This document shows, in pieces, positions 23,500 to 37,047 of a stretch of 64,000 nucleotides of DNA. Both the position numbers and the translations under genes were made by a program. The notes beneath the pieces are model-generated. The model did no database searches. It worked only from the letters and a program-made list of their open reading frames with translations, and was not told where the DNA came from. The stretch is taken from contig CM038914.1 of the NCBI GenBank assembly GCA_021904315.1, forward strand, positions 24,353,065 to 24,417,064. Reading direction: 5' to 3'. Numbering within the stretch: the stretch's first letter is position 1; each line of letters starts with the position of its first letter. Origin of the DNA: Sphagnum magellanicum (Eukaryota > Streptophyta > Sphagnopsida > Sphagnales > Sphagnaceae).

Positions 23500-26340
23500 A
23501 ATCTCTCTTTTGTAAAAAATTCAGCAGTTCATTAACAACTAGTAGTTTATTGTTACAACATAAGTTCCTAAGGAGGAAACCAAGGCAAAAGGTCGGGAGT
23601 GTAGCTAGTCGTAATTTGATCTTTTGCATTGTGGTCTGCACTGCATAACAGAGACCACTTCAACCATTGGGAGGTCGAGACATTTTCAGAGGGCCTTGAT
23701 CCCTCAATTGAAATTTTGGTTCTGTATGTTGAACTTCATTTAGAATGGGACTCAAATGATTTGTGTATTTTTTTCAATGAAAAACTCACTTCTAGTATGT
23801 TGATGCAAATAGTATCTATTTGTAATAAATTCATGGCTTGATTGATGACTTAAAAGTCTTTCTAACATCCACACTTCAAGTTGTTCCCATATTTTGCTTA
23901 AATGGACATATATATCCAACCATTCCATCGTGCTCCAAGCAAACATTTCATGGGGTTTGTTATGTTTTAGTTTTGTTGGTGTTTCTAGTTTTGATTTTTG
24001 TTTCACAGTTGTAAAGTATCCAAGTTTAAAAGCTTCATGTCTTTATTGTCATACATTAAATGAAACCATGGCATGTGCCAGACTGCAATAGAAAAAAATC
24101 CAACAAAATGATTATTGTATCCAATTACTAAATAGATCAAAAATGAGCATTTAAAACAGGTTGTTTCATTATTGTAGAATAAGTTTCGAACTCAAATGCA
24201 AAATCATGTTTCAATGTATCATGAATGTTTTTCCAAGCTTTTTTATTTTATTTATATTTTTTTGATACTGGGAGTTCCTATACAAAAATTAATTATTCTA
24301 ATCTGTGTTGCACATCATTTTGCATGTGATTTGAATCATGCAATGTGAAGCTTATTTGGTGAATATATATATATATATAATCTTCACAAGTAAATACTAT
24401 TAAATATTTTGTGTTACTTTTCTATTTTGTTGCAACAAAGTTTCTATCTTGATTTATTATTGACAAGATGAAAAGTGGACTAGCCATCATCCAAAAGAGG
24501 ACTTCACCAAATTTTACTAGAGGTCAAACAGGTAAATAGAAAAAATTTAGGAATCTTACTATGGACAAATGATAAGCTAGGGCCTATTGTTTAAATCTAG
24601 GGAATTAAAAAAACATTTCTTAAAAACCTAGCAAATTTGATCGATTTTTTCTCAAAAAAATCCTTTGGGTCATTTTGAAGCCCTTTCTTTCACTTCACCA
24701 AGTGGCAAAATTATGCCCCAAAAAAAACATTGATGGGGATGTATCATTATAGTTAAGTTATTTATTCAATTGAAAGAAAGACGAGGAGAGGATGAAAACA
24801 TGGGACCTTCGTTCATAAATCCACACATGGTTTTGAATAAGATTTTTTTATTAAAAAACACATTCATTTTGGTTTGATGGCAGTAGGGATATGAAAATAG
24901 AGTGGGATACCTTAATGGGAGTTGGTCTATCACTAGGGGTTACAAGTAATTGTTTAAAAGATGAATCAATACGAAGGCCCAACGGCCAAATGCATCATGG
25001 TCCTTTTTCATAGACTTCCAAAGTGAATTAATATGCAATGAGGTCTAACATTCCTAAGAGGTCGTGTGAGAATAAACAATCATGGATTGCAGGTGGGTAA
25101 ATTCATAATCAAGGGAACAAGCTGAAAAGGCATTAAGTCAAAATGAAAACTACAAACAACAAACATATGACTGTGTGATGTTATTTGAGTCATGCTAATT
25201 ATAGCAAGTTATGCTAAATGATCTTTAGGTGATCATCTTGTAAAGGATCCCCTTAATTGCAAAAATATAAATTTGTAAATGTTCAAAAAAATCTAGTGAT
25301 GATGGAAAAATTGGAGCTGGTATAGGGTAGATGGGTTTAGGGTTCATTAATAGTCTCATTTTATCAAAATAGATTTCAGTTTGGAATTTGCTATGATGGG
25401 AATGGACATATGTTTTTCTAAAGTCGTTTTATTTTCAATATCATAGTCACAGATGATGCTAGGTCACTCAAAACTTACTCTTTGAAGTTCATCGCCATAA
25501 AAGTTGATAGTTACACTTATTTGTTTAACATTATATTTAGATTTTGTTCTTCTAAATGGAACATCCGCACTAACAATTCCTTCTTCATCTGCTAAAACAA
25601 CCAACTACGGGCCAAAGAAGGGCAACAACTCATTCTTATTCTTAAAGAGTCAGGAAGAAAAGAAGAAAAGTTTTAAGTTCTTTTGTAGCTAGACAATTGT
25701 GAGGAGTCACGAGCATACTTTCAATATCTTTTGCACTAATTTGCATCCTACTTCTTTTCAACTAAATTCAAATTCAATTGAATTTGAATCCAATTAGAGT
25801 GAATCTAAATTTAATAGAATTTGAATTCAATTCAATTTCAATGAATCTAATTTCAATTCAATTCAAGTTGCATCCAATGTCATTCAAACGGAACTTAATT
25901 TTCAGAAAATCAACTCATTTTCATTATTATTTCATTGTCATTGGTAGTGCAAAGCATTGTGGAACCCAAATTGATTGATAAAAAAATTGTTACCCACACT
26001 AAAAAACAACACTATATTAAAAAAATGTAATTTGAATTAAATCATGAAGTTATAAATATGTTCAAATTTTAAGAGTCCTTTGTTGAATGCTAAGTTGTAA
26101 ACATGGTATAATGTGCATGATACATAAACATAGTTGTATTTTATGACATAAGAAAATGAACCATCAAAAAATGAATGAATTTGTGAATGATTTGACCATT
26201 TTCAAAGACATCATTTAATACACATTTTTTGAAAACATTTCTTTTCAATGATAATCAAACATCTAATGAGGTAATGAGGCAATGCCAATATAGTCTAAGG
26301 TCAACTTACAAAAAAATTCACTTAAATTACAATAATGAAA
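23500..26340. other. intergenic, no gene seen
   Basis: Contains an (AT)n run near 24366 and, at 25760-25870, a cluster of GAATTC/CAATTGAATT-like palindromic words. No open frame carries a motif. Confidence 0.4.
25760..25872. repeat. AATTCAATTGAATTTGAAT-like self-complementary cluster
   Basis: Short words AATTCAA, TTGAATT and ATTTCAATTCAA recur in both orientations over about 110 bp, so the stretch can fold on itself. It resembles the AT-rich array inside the CACTA element at 60.1-61.1 kb in word use, but this may be composition only. Confidence 0.45.
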
Positions 26341-26790
26341 ACATTTTTGAACATTCAAGAGTGTGAATGTTCCTTCAACAATGTTAACTATGTCATATGA
26401 AATGTCATATTACATAACATTTCTTGAAATTGAATCCTTGACATGGTCAAAACCCTAACATTAATTTGCACATATTTTGATAGGCTTTTATTGAAAAGGT
26501 TCCTTGTGCACGGCTTATTGAAATTGGTCCTTGAACATGTGTGCAAAGTGTAAAACTTCCCTTAGCTATGTCAACAACTTTGTCATCATGAATATGATAT
26601 TTCAATGACATTTTTTCAAATTCAAACATTGTTAAGGTGACAACATTGAATAAATTTGAACTTCCTAGATTAGATTCAATGCACATCATGAATTGAGCAT
26701 GATTTTCAATATGGCAAGGATGTTGCAACCACTTGTGAACCACTTCATATAATGACCACAAGTCATAGTCAAATTCACTAGATGAAGAAC
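26341..26790 (-). pseudogene. ZZ-block relic, copy 1 (C-terminal part only)
   Basis: The open frame 26761-26447 gives LWSLYEVVHKWLQHPCHIEN and later KGSFTLCTHVQGPISIS. It is a diverged copy of the part after the ZZ finger in the block at 32.29-32.72 kb, where DNA similarity runs over about 430 bp. The zinc-finger part itself is not present here. It probably arose with the neighbouring NLR relic in a block duplication. Function unknown; truncated, so presumed dead. Confidence 0.55.
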
Positions 26791-26799
26791 ATCAATTTG

Positions 26800-28215
26800 C
26801 AATTACAATTTGTGACTAAAAAACAATTGCAATTAACTTTACAACTAAAAAATCCCTTTGTTGCATAAGTGACATCCCATTGAACTTTTAGTTACAAATG
26901 ATGATTTGCGTGATGTCAGCACATTTCCCGTGGATGAAGTATGCAGTCAACGTAAACACTTCCATCCTTTGACTAGTGTATGACATTTGCAACTATTAAC
27001 CTTTTTTTTACAATTAGTAAATAACCCTATAATTAATTGCCATTTGTCAACATAATATTTTTTGGGAAATGTTTTAAATTATTGAAATATTAATTTAGGC
27101 CATCCATAATTTCAACACATATTTTAATTAGATTTTGACATGTGCAAAACTTGAAAAAAATTATATATGATTTTCTAATATATAATGAAAACAAGTCAAC
27201 ATGGTCCAATTTCGACTATTCACATGATGACATTTGGACAAAGGAAAAGTTAACATGCGGCACTTGGAATAAAATTATACCCTAATACACCAATATGTTA
27301 TTTTTGACAAGGGGTGCCAGAACTGGTAAATAATTTACATTGAAACTCATAATTCAAAGATTATTATGATTATATAATAAAGACATATCTTCTAACTTAA
27401 CAAAAACCAAGGTTTTGCTGATGGCATCAACATGTAAAGATGTTTTCAATATTAACAATTTAAGAATACATTCAACATTGAACATACCTATGCAACAATC
27501 CTTATATAATTTACCAAACTTATCATTAGATTCATTAAATAGGCTTACATGTTGAGACGAATAATTATAACTTGTTGTGATAAATGAAATGGTGCTAGAA
27601 TGTTTAATGTTATAAATAATAGGTTAAGATCCATAAAACACATAACAATTTTTTTGGTGGTGTTGATGTTATCATGATAGGTGATTTTTTTCAAGCATCC
27701 CTTGTGAAAGATGGTTGGATCTTTCAAAATATCAAAAATAATGTTAATGCATTAACACCAAATTTTTGGTAAACATATCTCCAATGTTATGAACTAAATA
27801 AAGTTATGTGATAGTCTCATATGGTCTTTATACAAACTTTGAACAAATTTTATACTACAACAGAAAATACAAAGGATATTGAATTTATAAATTCAATTTG
27901 TAATCGACAACCACCTAACAATTTCACCATTCCATATTTGATGATGGTCATGGGTTAATAATGATGTATGACATACACATGCACTTAAAATCCTTCAATA
28001 CAATAACTAATGATGGTTCAGAATATATACTAACAACTTTTAATATTAATACACAAAAATCAATATATATATTGCATGTGTGTATAAAGTTCATTCATGT
28101 TCAATTTTTACATTCCTAAACAATCTTGAAACTATAATTCAATAATCTCTTGAACATTGTCCAATCATCATTATGGGAGATTTTTATGTTAACATTTTAA
28201 AAGACAATAACCAAC

Positions 28216-28283
<68 letters not shown>

Positions 28284-29190
28284 TTCATGAATAAATTCCA
28301 ATTAAAATCACAATTTAGTGAAAGCACCACAAAAGTTGGATCTCAATTAAACCATATATGGGAAAATGTCCATGGAAATGAATGCAAATATGGTGTAACA
28401 AAAGCATATTGGTCAAATTTTCACAAATTCGATTTATATTGCATTCAAATTACCAAACACACTTCCAATGTATAACAAAAAAACCATTAATGTCTCCATT
28501 TATTTAAAGTGTAACATTTGTGAAAATATGCATGTACGTGTTGCATTTTCCACCTAATTAAGTACTCCGAAAATGTTGGCGCCTTTTGGATTAAATTTGC
28601 ATTTTTACATTTTTTTTCATGGACCATGTGCAAAAACAAATTGTAAATATCAATACTAAGACAAAAAAAAATTTGAATGATTTTTCTATCCACACGTACA
28701 CCCATCAAACATCATAACAACACACCTTTCATGGAAAACCTAAACCCAAAATGTGATAAAAACAAATATAAAAAATGCCAAATTCTCAAACTTCAAAATG
28801 AAAATGAGACCAAAAATAAAAATCTTTCCATGTAAATTATATCCCTTCAATATTGATGTTTATTTCAAAAATTGAAATACCTCATGCACATTGCTAAAAA
28901 TTGTCTACATCATCCAAGTTTGAAAAACTTGGATTTTCTTAAACAATATAATCAATCAGAACTTTATATTCATTTGTATAGTTAAATAAAAGACAATGGA
29001 ACCATGGTTTCAATTTCTAAACATGTACAATGAATTTTAAGATGGCTAGAAAAAATAATAATAATACAAATGTGAAAAAAAATAAATTATGATCTTTCAT
29101 AAAGCCAACAAACTTTCATCCAATATAACTTGAGTTCGTAGTAAAACATTAAATGTAATAACTTATTTTCAAGAGATAGCTTGTTGTGGT
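26800..29190. other. AT-rich intergenic DNA, no gene seen
   Basis: Holds a (TA)n microsatellite at 28219-28278. Frames crossing it give artefact repeats of Tyr-Ile. No gene is supported. Confidence 0.45.
28219..28278. repeat. (AT)n microsatellite, about 30 units
   Basis: An uninterrupted alternating AT run of about 60 bases. Its length is likely to vary between individuals. Confidence 0.95.
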
Positions 29191-29199
29191 AGAGCCACA

Positions 29200-30430
29200 T
29201 GTTTTGTATACCACACACATGCCCCCTTTTTCAAGTTTAATATTACATTTTCATAGTTAACATGTGCATAAACTTGAATTATGTCTCCAATTTTCACATA
29301 TTGAACAAATTGATGTTTTCTTCACAATGTGCATGAATAAGTCACATCATATTCATTAAAAACCCATAGGAAAAAAATGTACTTTTGTAGATTTTTTTTT
29401 TGGCTCAAAAAATACAAGTTTTGAAAAAATTATAATCATTAATGAAATATTGATCATAATGATCACAACGATAAAGTGAAAGCACATTACAAGGGGTCCA
29501 AAAATGTTGTCACATTGTATTGTTTTCCAAGGGTGTCCATGTTTGAACTTCAACCATGGTAATATTGGAGCATATTTTCCAATTTTTTTGCATAATACGG
29601 TAGATTATACCACAAAGAATTCAATTGCAAAGAAAATTCCTTCTTCCAACTTATGTTGTGCAATTCCAATATATATATGTGGTAAAAAAATGTATGTCAT
29701 TATGTACTAAAAAATGCAAATATACTCAAAAAATGATTGAAATGATTTTTAGTCTTTATGAAATTTTTAATATCTATTAAACATTGTGATTCCATATGAT
29801 TGGAATAAGTTTGTGAACCATGTGAAGAGTTTGATAATTATCATATCACAAATGGGTGTTTTGGGGGGGGGGGATGACTGTAAGTATGTGATAAATTAAC
29901 ATTTTGACAAACTATCATTTTCAAATGGAAGATGACAAGATATGCGAGGTGAGTCATTTTATTTATTTTTCATTTCAAACATTTTTTGGCTAACTAATTC
30001 AAACCCAAACCTAATGTAATTCAAAAACAGAAACAAGTTCTATTATATTGTATATACCATAAATATATTCGTTATTCCTTGAATTTAAGCTTTTAATTTT
30101 ATTTTTATTTTTCAAATAATATTAGATGTCATTAATTTTGTGAGAATTAAATATCAAGCCCAAACATTAAAAGTGAACCCAAAATTAAATGTAATATGTT
30201 TTGCAAAAATATGCTTTACATACATGTTGTGAAAGTGCCCAAAGTGGCCCCCCCGTAATATGCTTTCACATAATAATTTATCACAAAGGTGAAGATCAAA
30301 ATAATGCATTATTCTTACCTTGTAATTTTGCCTTCCATGCATAAATCAATTGCATCACCAATAATCATTTTTGATGTCATCTTACCATTTTTCACAAATT
30401 TCAACCCATTATCATAATAGCTAACCACTT
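29200..30430 (-). pseudogene. unidentified duplicated module, copy 1
   Basis: Two blocks match DNA at 36.19-36.60 kb. The block at 30430-30290 reads SYYDNGLKFVKNGKMTSKMI then IGDAIDLCMEGKIT, immediately followed by AAGGTAAGA, a good splice donor. The block at 29560-29200 reads FNEYDVTYSCTL and later FVQYVKIGDIIQVYAHVNY. Protein similarity to the second copy is kept better than the surrounding DNA, suggesting true exons. I do not recognise the domain. A stop inside TYSCTL(stop)RKHQ shows decay. Confidence 0.45.
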
Positions 30431-30868
30431 ATAAAGGTGGTTTAGTCTACAATGTAACATCGTACAACTTTTAACAACATAAAATAACACATATATCGTA
30501 GGATTTTAAATACCATTTCAAATGATTGTACAAGCAATGAATCAATAAATGGCATCATCAACAATAATTGTGCACACACAATTTGGCTAATTGTCCTTCA
30601 ATTATTAAGTCAATTTAAAATTATTTCCACAACCATTCACTTACCAAATTATAAATGTTTTGTTAATAAACTATGGGGTGCAACAAAATTTCGTTCATTT
30701 AATGATCAGGCATGTTTGTGTCTCACATTTTAATATTGTTAAAGTCGAAAGAAATGATGGAAACGAACAAGCTCTTCTAGTGCACCTTCAACCACTTCAA
30801 CAAATGATCATTTTATCAATGCCCTTAACAAAGAGCCAACATTTGCACTTGGATCACCAATTCTATCT

Positions 30869-31750
30869 TTAGGCACCAACCTTTACTCTTCCCAATATCC
30901 AATCAATACCCACACTTGATGATCCTTGAGATATTTTGCAAAGTAAAAAAAAACAATCTTTCAAGTGTGACTCCAAGTTGTCATAATTAAGCGTGAGAAC
31001 TTCAAAAGGTTGCACATCCACATTTTTATTAATATTGCATGAATGCTTTAATATTTTGTGTTGAAGCTTCCATTGTTCCACATCAATTTCCCCAAACATT
31101 ATTCCACCTATCACCTTAAGAACCAATGGGACACCTTTGCACTCTTGAGCCACCAAATGGGCCACCCCCTCTAATCCATGGGGCACATTACAATTTGTTG
31201 CACCAAATGCATGCCAACAAAAGAGGTTCCAACTATCCTCCTTTTGAAAGATGGGGCACATGGAACATTTGAGCACCTTATTTATGCAATATTTCTTTCC
31301 TTTTAGAGGTCAATTCAAAGTGACGCTTCTTAGTCCCTTATCTAAATCAACCTAATCAAAATTTTCCTAATGCCAAATGTCATCTAAAACAAAAAAAATT
31401 CCCTTAACTTGATAAACACATAATAAAGTTCACATTTATAATCCTCATCATTAGATTGAACATAATTTAACAAACCCAATTTGTTAGACAAGGTTTGGTA
31501 TACTGATTTTTTATGGGGATTTTTCCCCACCATAAGCCAAATGAAAAAAGAGCCTTGAAAATGTCATTGAATTTCCATATCATAGGCTTTTTAAGCAAGA
31601 GGGTCTTTCCAACCCCTCCCATGCCTCAAACTCCAACATAGTGAAGACTTGGGTCACTTCCCTTTGAAACCAACAATTGGTTCAACTCCTTGCTCACAAC
31701 ATCCAACGCAACAATAGATTAAGTATGCCATGTTGCTCTATTGTGGCTAA
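30869..31750 (-). pseudogene. RPW8-type NLR relic, copy 1 (NB-ARC part)
   Basis: The NB-ARC region of a plant NLR immune receptor is visible. The P-loop reads GMGGVGKT near 31600-31640, preceded by a stop codon. The open frame 31276-30869 carries the GLPL-type motif (ECKGVPLVLKVIGG) and the RNBS-D-like motif LKDCFFLL. No N-terminal RPW8 domain or LRR region is found next to it. It is 80-90 percent like copy 2 at 38.2-39.1 kb by eye. Stops and frameshifts make it a pseudogene, although its P-loop is better preserved than that of copy 2. Confidence 0.8.
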
Positions 31751-31759
31751 CTATCAACA

Positions 31760-32280
31760 ATTCTAGGCAATTCTTGTGAATGTTTTAATGCTAGTGAAGT
31801 TTAATCTTGACATCTAGCAAAACCAATTTTCATGATGGCTTTCTTTTCATGTGACCCCACAAAAATACATGGAATCATGTGTAACATTGGAAGCATGAAT
31901 CATGCCTATTTTAATCACCTATTAAGTACATTAACAAAAGAAAGCATCGTGGCTAATATATATATATATATATCCACACAATTATTTTTCATCAAATGAA
32001 ATTTTTAATAGAATAATTTTAATAGCATTCACCCCATTAAAAAACACATTTTTTATTTCCCTCCACAACCATCTAACATTCCTTTTTGCATTTTGAACCA
32101 TCAAACCAGCAAATTCCTTTATGGTGCTTGATTTTTCAAGTGATCAAAGTCTCAAGATGTTCATTAATGGAATGAAAAGTCACATGAAAAGAAAAGAGAC
32201 TTTTTGCCAATTCTAAATAAAGATATTTTTATTATATCTTGGTGGGCCTTTAAGGGAAGAAAATGTTGAAGTAATAATAA
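31760..32280. other. spacer between duplicated blocks
   Basis: Contains an (AT)n run near 31958. On the minus strand 32130-31990 reads as KEFAGLMVQNAKRNVRWLWR, which looks protein-like but is not assigned. Confidence 0.3.
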
Positions 32281-32289
32281 TTGAAACAT

Positions 32290-32967
32290 CCTTGAACACT
32301 CAAGAGTGTGAAAGTTCCTTCAACAATGTTGATTATCATATGAGATATCATATTGCATTGACATTTTCTAAATTGAATCCTTGACTTGGTCAAACCCTAA
32401 AATTAGTTTCCACATATCTTGGTGGGCCTCTGGAGAAAAGGTTCCTTGTGCATGGCTTATTGAAATTGGTCCTTCAACATGCATGCAAAGTGTAAAACTT
32501 CCTTTAGCTATGTTGATAGCTTTGCCATCATGAGTATGATACTTCAATTACATTTTTTCAAATTCAAACACAATTTAGGTGACAAAATTGAATAAATTTG
32601 AACTTCCTGATTTAGATTCAATCCACATCATGAATTGACCATGAGATTCAATATGGCAAAGATGTTGTAACCAATTGTAAATGACCTTATATAAGGACCA
32701 CAAGTTATAATCAAATTGTGGACTAAATCTCTTCCAACTAAGTAAAATATTAGAGGCTTCAAAGGTGTTGATTGTTATGTAACCCATAGGGTGTAGAAAA
32801 GTGTTAGTCATGGGATGTTCATGGTTGTCGAATGAATGGAAAACTTCACAAAAATCTAAATCTAAACAAGTATCACAATGCCAATGTTGTGTCACAATGG
32901 GTGTCCACCCACAACCATCACATTTAAAATGAAGCCCTTGAACAAATACACCAACACATGACATCAA
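32290..32967 (-). pseudogene. ZZ-type zinc-finger protein relic, copy 2
   Basis: The open frame 32967-32575 has a ZZ finger: CDGC, then HWHCDTC, D-x-D-FCE and HEHPM, giving C-x2-C, C-x2-C, a single Cys and H-x-H ligands. One expected Cys after CE is missing. The stretch PI-x4-HWHCDTC-x-D-x-D with the later HPMT most resembles, from memory, the ZZ finger of the BIG/UBR4-type proteins. A further 80 residues (FDYNLWSLYKVIYNWLQHLC and on) match copy 1 at 26.4-26.8 kb. The frame ends in a stop where copy 1 runs on. It may be a gene fragment or a domain once joined to the NLR upstream. Confidence 0.55.
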
Positions 32968-32979
32968 TTATATTCATGT

Positions 32980-35800
32980 AAGTTAATTTGAAAACATTAT
33001 GAAAAAATTATGTCCATTGCAACTTGTCCAATGCAACTAAAAATGAAATGTCTAATGCAACTATATTACAACTAAATAAACAAATTGCAACAAACATGAT
33101 TTTCTCATAGTGAAAATTAAAGATTTTGAATGGGATGTCTAGGTCTTAAGTGTGACAACCTTAGTTGAATGTGAATTTATAATCTATCAACATTGAATTA
33201 TAACAATTTCATTTGAGTTGCATGGTGTTGCATTTTTTTTATTTCAATTAATTTGAGTTGGTATTTTGAGCAACAAAATTGAAACCAATGTTTGCAAATT
33301 CTTGGTTTTTAGAATAACCATTAAATCTCAATCTAAAATATTTTTTAAAATGGAAGACCATTTGGCTCCAAGCATAGGGAATATTTTCAAAAATTAAAAC
33401 TTGTCAATTTTAGGGTCAAGTCAAATTTTCTTGATTAACAATTCCACGTCCAATGAGTTCAACCCCATGTGTTAAAATTTGATACTAATTGTGTCAAAAA
33501 AGGTTTTGTTTGAGGAGTACTATGTGAAGGAGCTATAATTTTTTGCACCTTACAATTACTTAACTTTATAATATTCACGCACTTAATCCACCTTAAATTA
33601 AATTAAATGATTTATATTGAATTTTGGTATAATAATTATGTTTTAATTGAAGCCATGGCGAATGATGTTAACAGGATTCATAATTTGTCCCCATGTTCAC
33701 ATATACCATGCAAATGACCATTGAAGATTTTTTTAATCATAAAGATGACCTAACTAATGATTAAAAATGATTTAAAAATATCATTTAGTAGATCATTCAA
33801 CAAACTTCCATAGCCCTTCATGACATTACTTTAATGCCTTTCCCTCAAATTTGAAATCATACTCAAATTTTGAAGAACCATTAAGGTCCTTTCCAAAGTT
33901 TCAAACTTATAACAAAATTGATTGAACTTATTAAAAATTAATACCTAAGTCCTTTGTAGATTTTTTTCATTTTTTTAGTACTTTGGATTAATGCATACCC
34001 TATGCAAACATACCATATATGCTGATTTTGGGAATAAGTTCATGATCCTATTATAAATTTAATTGGATTATAATGCTTACCTCACAACCAATATAGAAAA
34101 CATTATATATTTACTTGCATTATTTTCATTTTTTAAAAAATGCTTTCAATCCAACCATTATAAGAACTCGTGGTTCTATAACATGGACCTTATTTAAGTT
34201 TAAATGTGGACATGGGTGCAAGTACAAAGATAACAACCAAAAACCATGTCAGATAGTGGTGAAAAATGTGAATATATATATTTGACATTTTAAAATTATG
34301 TCAATCATCCCAAGTTGTGTTAAATGAATGATATGAAAGTTGAGGAATTCAAATTAAAAATTCATTAAATTCAATTTTGGGTTTTGATTTTTAAAAAGGA
34401 CATTTGAATTTGAATAAGTGGTGCGTTAGATGTGGTTAATTTTACAAAGGACTAAGTGAAGGATTATTGTAATAACATAATTTTGATGGTAAAAAAAATT
34501 AGATGATAACAACCTACTACCCAAGTTCAAAAAACAATCAAAATTAAAAAGATATGGAATTTTTAAAAATTAAATTTAAAATATTTTTCAAAAATTAAAG
34601 ATTTCAAGAGTCTTTTACCACATGTAAATGGGGTGTAATGTGCATGAAATATGAAAGAAAGTTTTAGTTTATGATATAAAAAAACAAAAACCTAAAGTAG
34701 TTAGCAAATTTTGGTATAATTCAAAATTATGATACATTTTCAAGATGAAATGTAAAATTTGGTAGAATTTACACACTTTGAAATTTTCATAATTATTCAA
34801 CAATGATTAACACAAAACATGTGATCTATTGGGGAAACTATATATATATTTAATAACAAGTTGCAAAATATTTCATTCAAAAATTGTTTCATATGAAAAA
34901 GTGAAAAAGGACTAAAAAGGACTGATAATCGTTTTGTAAAGTAATCCCATTGGCTCCTATCTACGTACTTGCACCCACATGGTTTTGGGGTCAAGTTGAA
35001 GATTTTTTTATGGCATGAATTATGGCAACCAAAGTTGAATTATACAATTTTGCACTCTTGAGGATCTTCTTGACTTTAAAATGAAAAACATCAAAATTTA
35101 ATGATCATTTCCCACAATCATCCATATGATCCAAAGTAGTCAATTCTTAATATATGAGGGGAGAGGAAGGAAAATGATTTACTATGAAGGAGCTCTATGT
35201 TATTAATTGTCCTTTAAATACCACATTACTAGGTTTTTTTGTTAGGGGAAAAAACTATCTAAATGAACACATTATTAGCTTGCAACCAAATTGCAATATT
35301 AACCTAAAAACTTAAGAAACCCAAACCATATCTAAAATTACAACCCTAGATTCTATATAAACCTATGACTTGGACCTTGTATAAAATTCCTAAATCCCCC
35401 AAGTTGGTTTTAAGGTCAAGTATAGGTCTTGCAGAAACTCTTTGACCCATGGTGGGTCATATAATCTAGAGGGTCTTGCCCCCATGTAGACATGTCAAGT
35501 CCGATTTTTAGACCTCATCCTAAGTAAAAACCCAAAATCAACGAACACTAGTTGAAACCACATTATCTATAATCTTTTAAGAACTAGTTCATTATTTATT
35601 TCATTGAAATATATAATCCATCTCATTTAATTGGCATGCTAATGAATTGTTGCATACATCAATCAATTTCATTTGGCATTTTATGTAGTAAAGTTGAAAC
35701 TACGTGAAACTACCTTTTAACAAATATTTTTGTTTCATTGCTTCACAAAAGCATGGAATCAATTTCCACCAATGTATATTGAGTTAAAAATTTCCAACAA
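32980..35800. other. AT-rich intergenic DNA, no gene seen
   Basis: No open frame with a motif and no clear repeat unit. If the NLR and ZZ pieces once formed one gene, this would be its intron or spacer. Confidence 0.4.
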
Positions 35801-35826
35801 TCTTGACAAGGGTCTTGTGCCTATAA

Positions 35827-36600
35827 CTATACCTTGAACATGATATCCCAACCAACAATGCCTCTCCATACATGAAAAATGTATTTAGTGCGATGTGTGC
35901 AATAAGTGACCATGAGCATGCACCAACTAGAAAGGACATTTACAAAAGCCTTTTTAAATAACAAAAATGTAGAACATAAGAATGTCAAAAGGCTTTTTGT
36001 TTGTCTTGTGGTACTTACTTGGGGGGTTGTGGTCATGAAATATTTTATGTCCAAGTGGTAAGATTGTCAAAGATGTGTGGATTGTCCACCAACACCAATT
36101 CATCAAGACTTGTCTTTAGCTCCTTTTATGATACGCCCATATTGCTTTGGATTTTCATGCCCCCATAGATACCCACATGGATGTTTTCTACTGTTTTATA
36201 TACCACACACATGCCCCCTTGTTTCAAGTTTTATATTAAAGTTTCATGGTTAACATGTGCATAAACTTGAATTATGTCTCCATATTTCACATATTGAACA
36301 AATTGATGTTCTTTTCGCAATGTACATGAATAAGTCACATGGTATTCATTAAAATTATGTGGGAAAAACAAGAAACTTTTGTAGATTTCTTTATTGGCTC
36401 CAACAATACGAGCTTTTATCCTTGATGAAACCTTGATCATAATGATAACAACGATAGTTTGTCACAAAGGTGAAGATCATAGTAATGCATTCTTCTTGCC
36501 TTGTAATTTTTCCTTCCATTCATAAATCAATTACATCACCAATAATCATTTTCCGTGTCATGTTACCATTTTTCACAAATTTCAATGCACTATCATAATA
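35827..36600 (-). pseudogene. unidentified duplicated module, copy 2
   Basis: It matches copy 1: SYYDSALKFVKNGNMTRKMI then IGDVIDL and a stop (36600-36480, again followed by an AAGGCAAGA-type junction), and FNEYHVTYSCTL then FVQYVKYGDIIQVYAHVNH (open frame 36440-36231). A further open frame, 36054-35827, may be a later exon. The family is not recognised. It lies 3' of the LRR part of the NLR relic on the same strand. Confidence 0.45.
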
Positions 36601-36930
36601 GCTTATCAGTTGTAAGGGTGGTTTAGACAAATTTTAATAACATAAATTAAGTGTGCATGATTAAATCATGACCATATATGTATGATTTTTCATACCATTT
36701 CAAATAATTGTGCTACCAATGAATATACAAATGATATCATTAATAACAATTGTGCACACACAATTTGGCTAATAGTCCAACTATTATTAAGTCAATTTAG
36801 AATTGAATTCACAACCATTCACTTGACAATTACAAATGTTTTGTTAATAAACTATTTGGTGGAACAAAATTTCATTCATTTAATGATAAGGCACTTTTGT
36901 GCCTCATGTTTTAATATTGTTAAAGTCCAA
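36480..36930. repeat. duplicated block, second copy of 30290-30740
   Basis: Long similar stretches are shared, such as CACCAATAATCATTTT and CACACAATTTGGCTAAT, followed by TTGTTAATAAACTAT. Together with the coding blocks on both sides this shows that the whole region 26.3-31.8 kb and 32.3-39.1 kb came from one tandem duplication. Confidence 0.75.
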
Positions 36931-37047
36931 GGAAATCATGGAAATGAAATATTATCATTAAATTTAAAATGTGACCATAACTCTAACCAAATATTATTGT
37001 ATGGCATGAAAATCTTGCTTCCAATTAGGTGGCAAACTTTCAAATCC

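Noticed and set aside
28173-28475. A 100-codon plus-strand frame with a run of Tyr-Ile
   Set aside because: It is the translation of the (AT)n microsatellite and has no other protein character.
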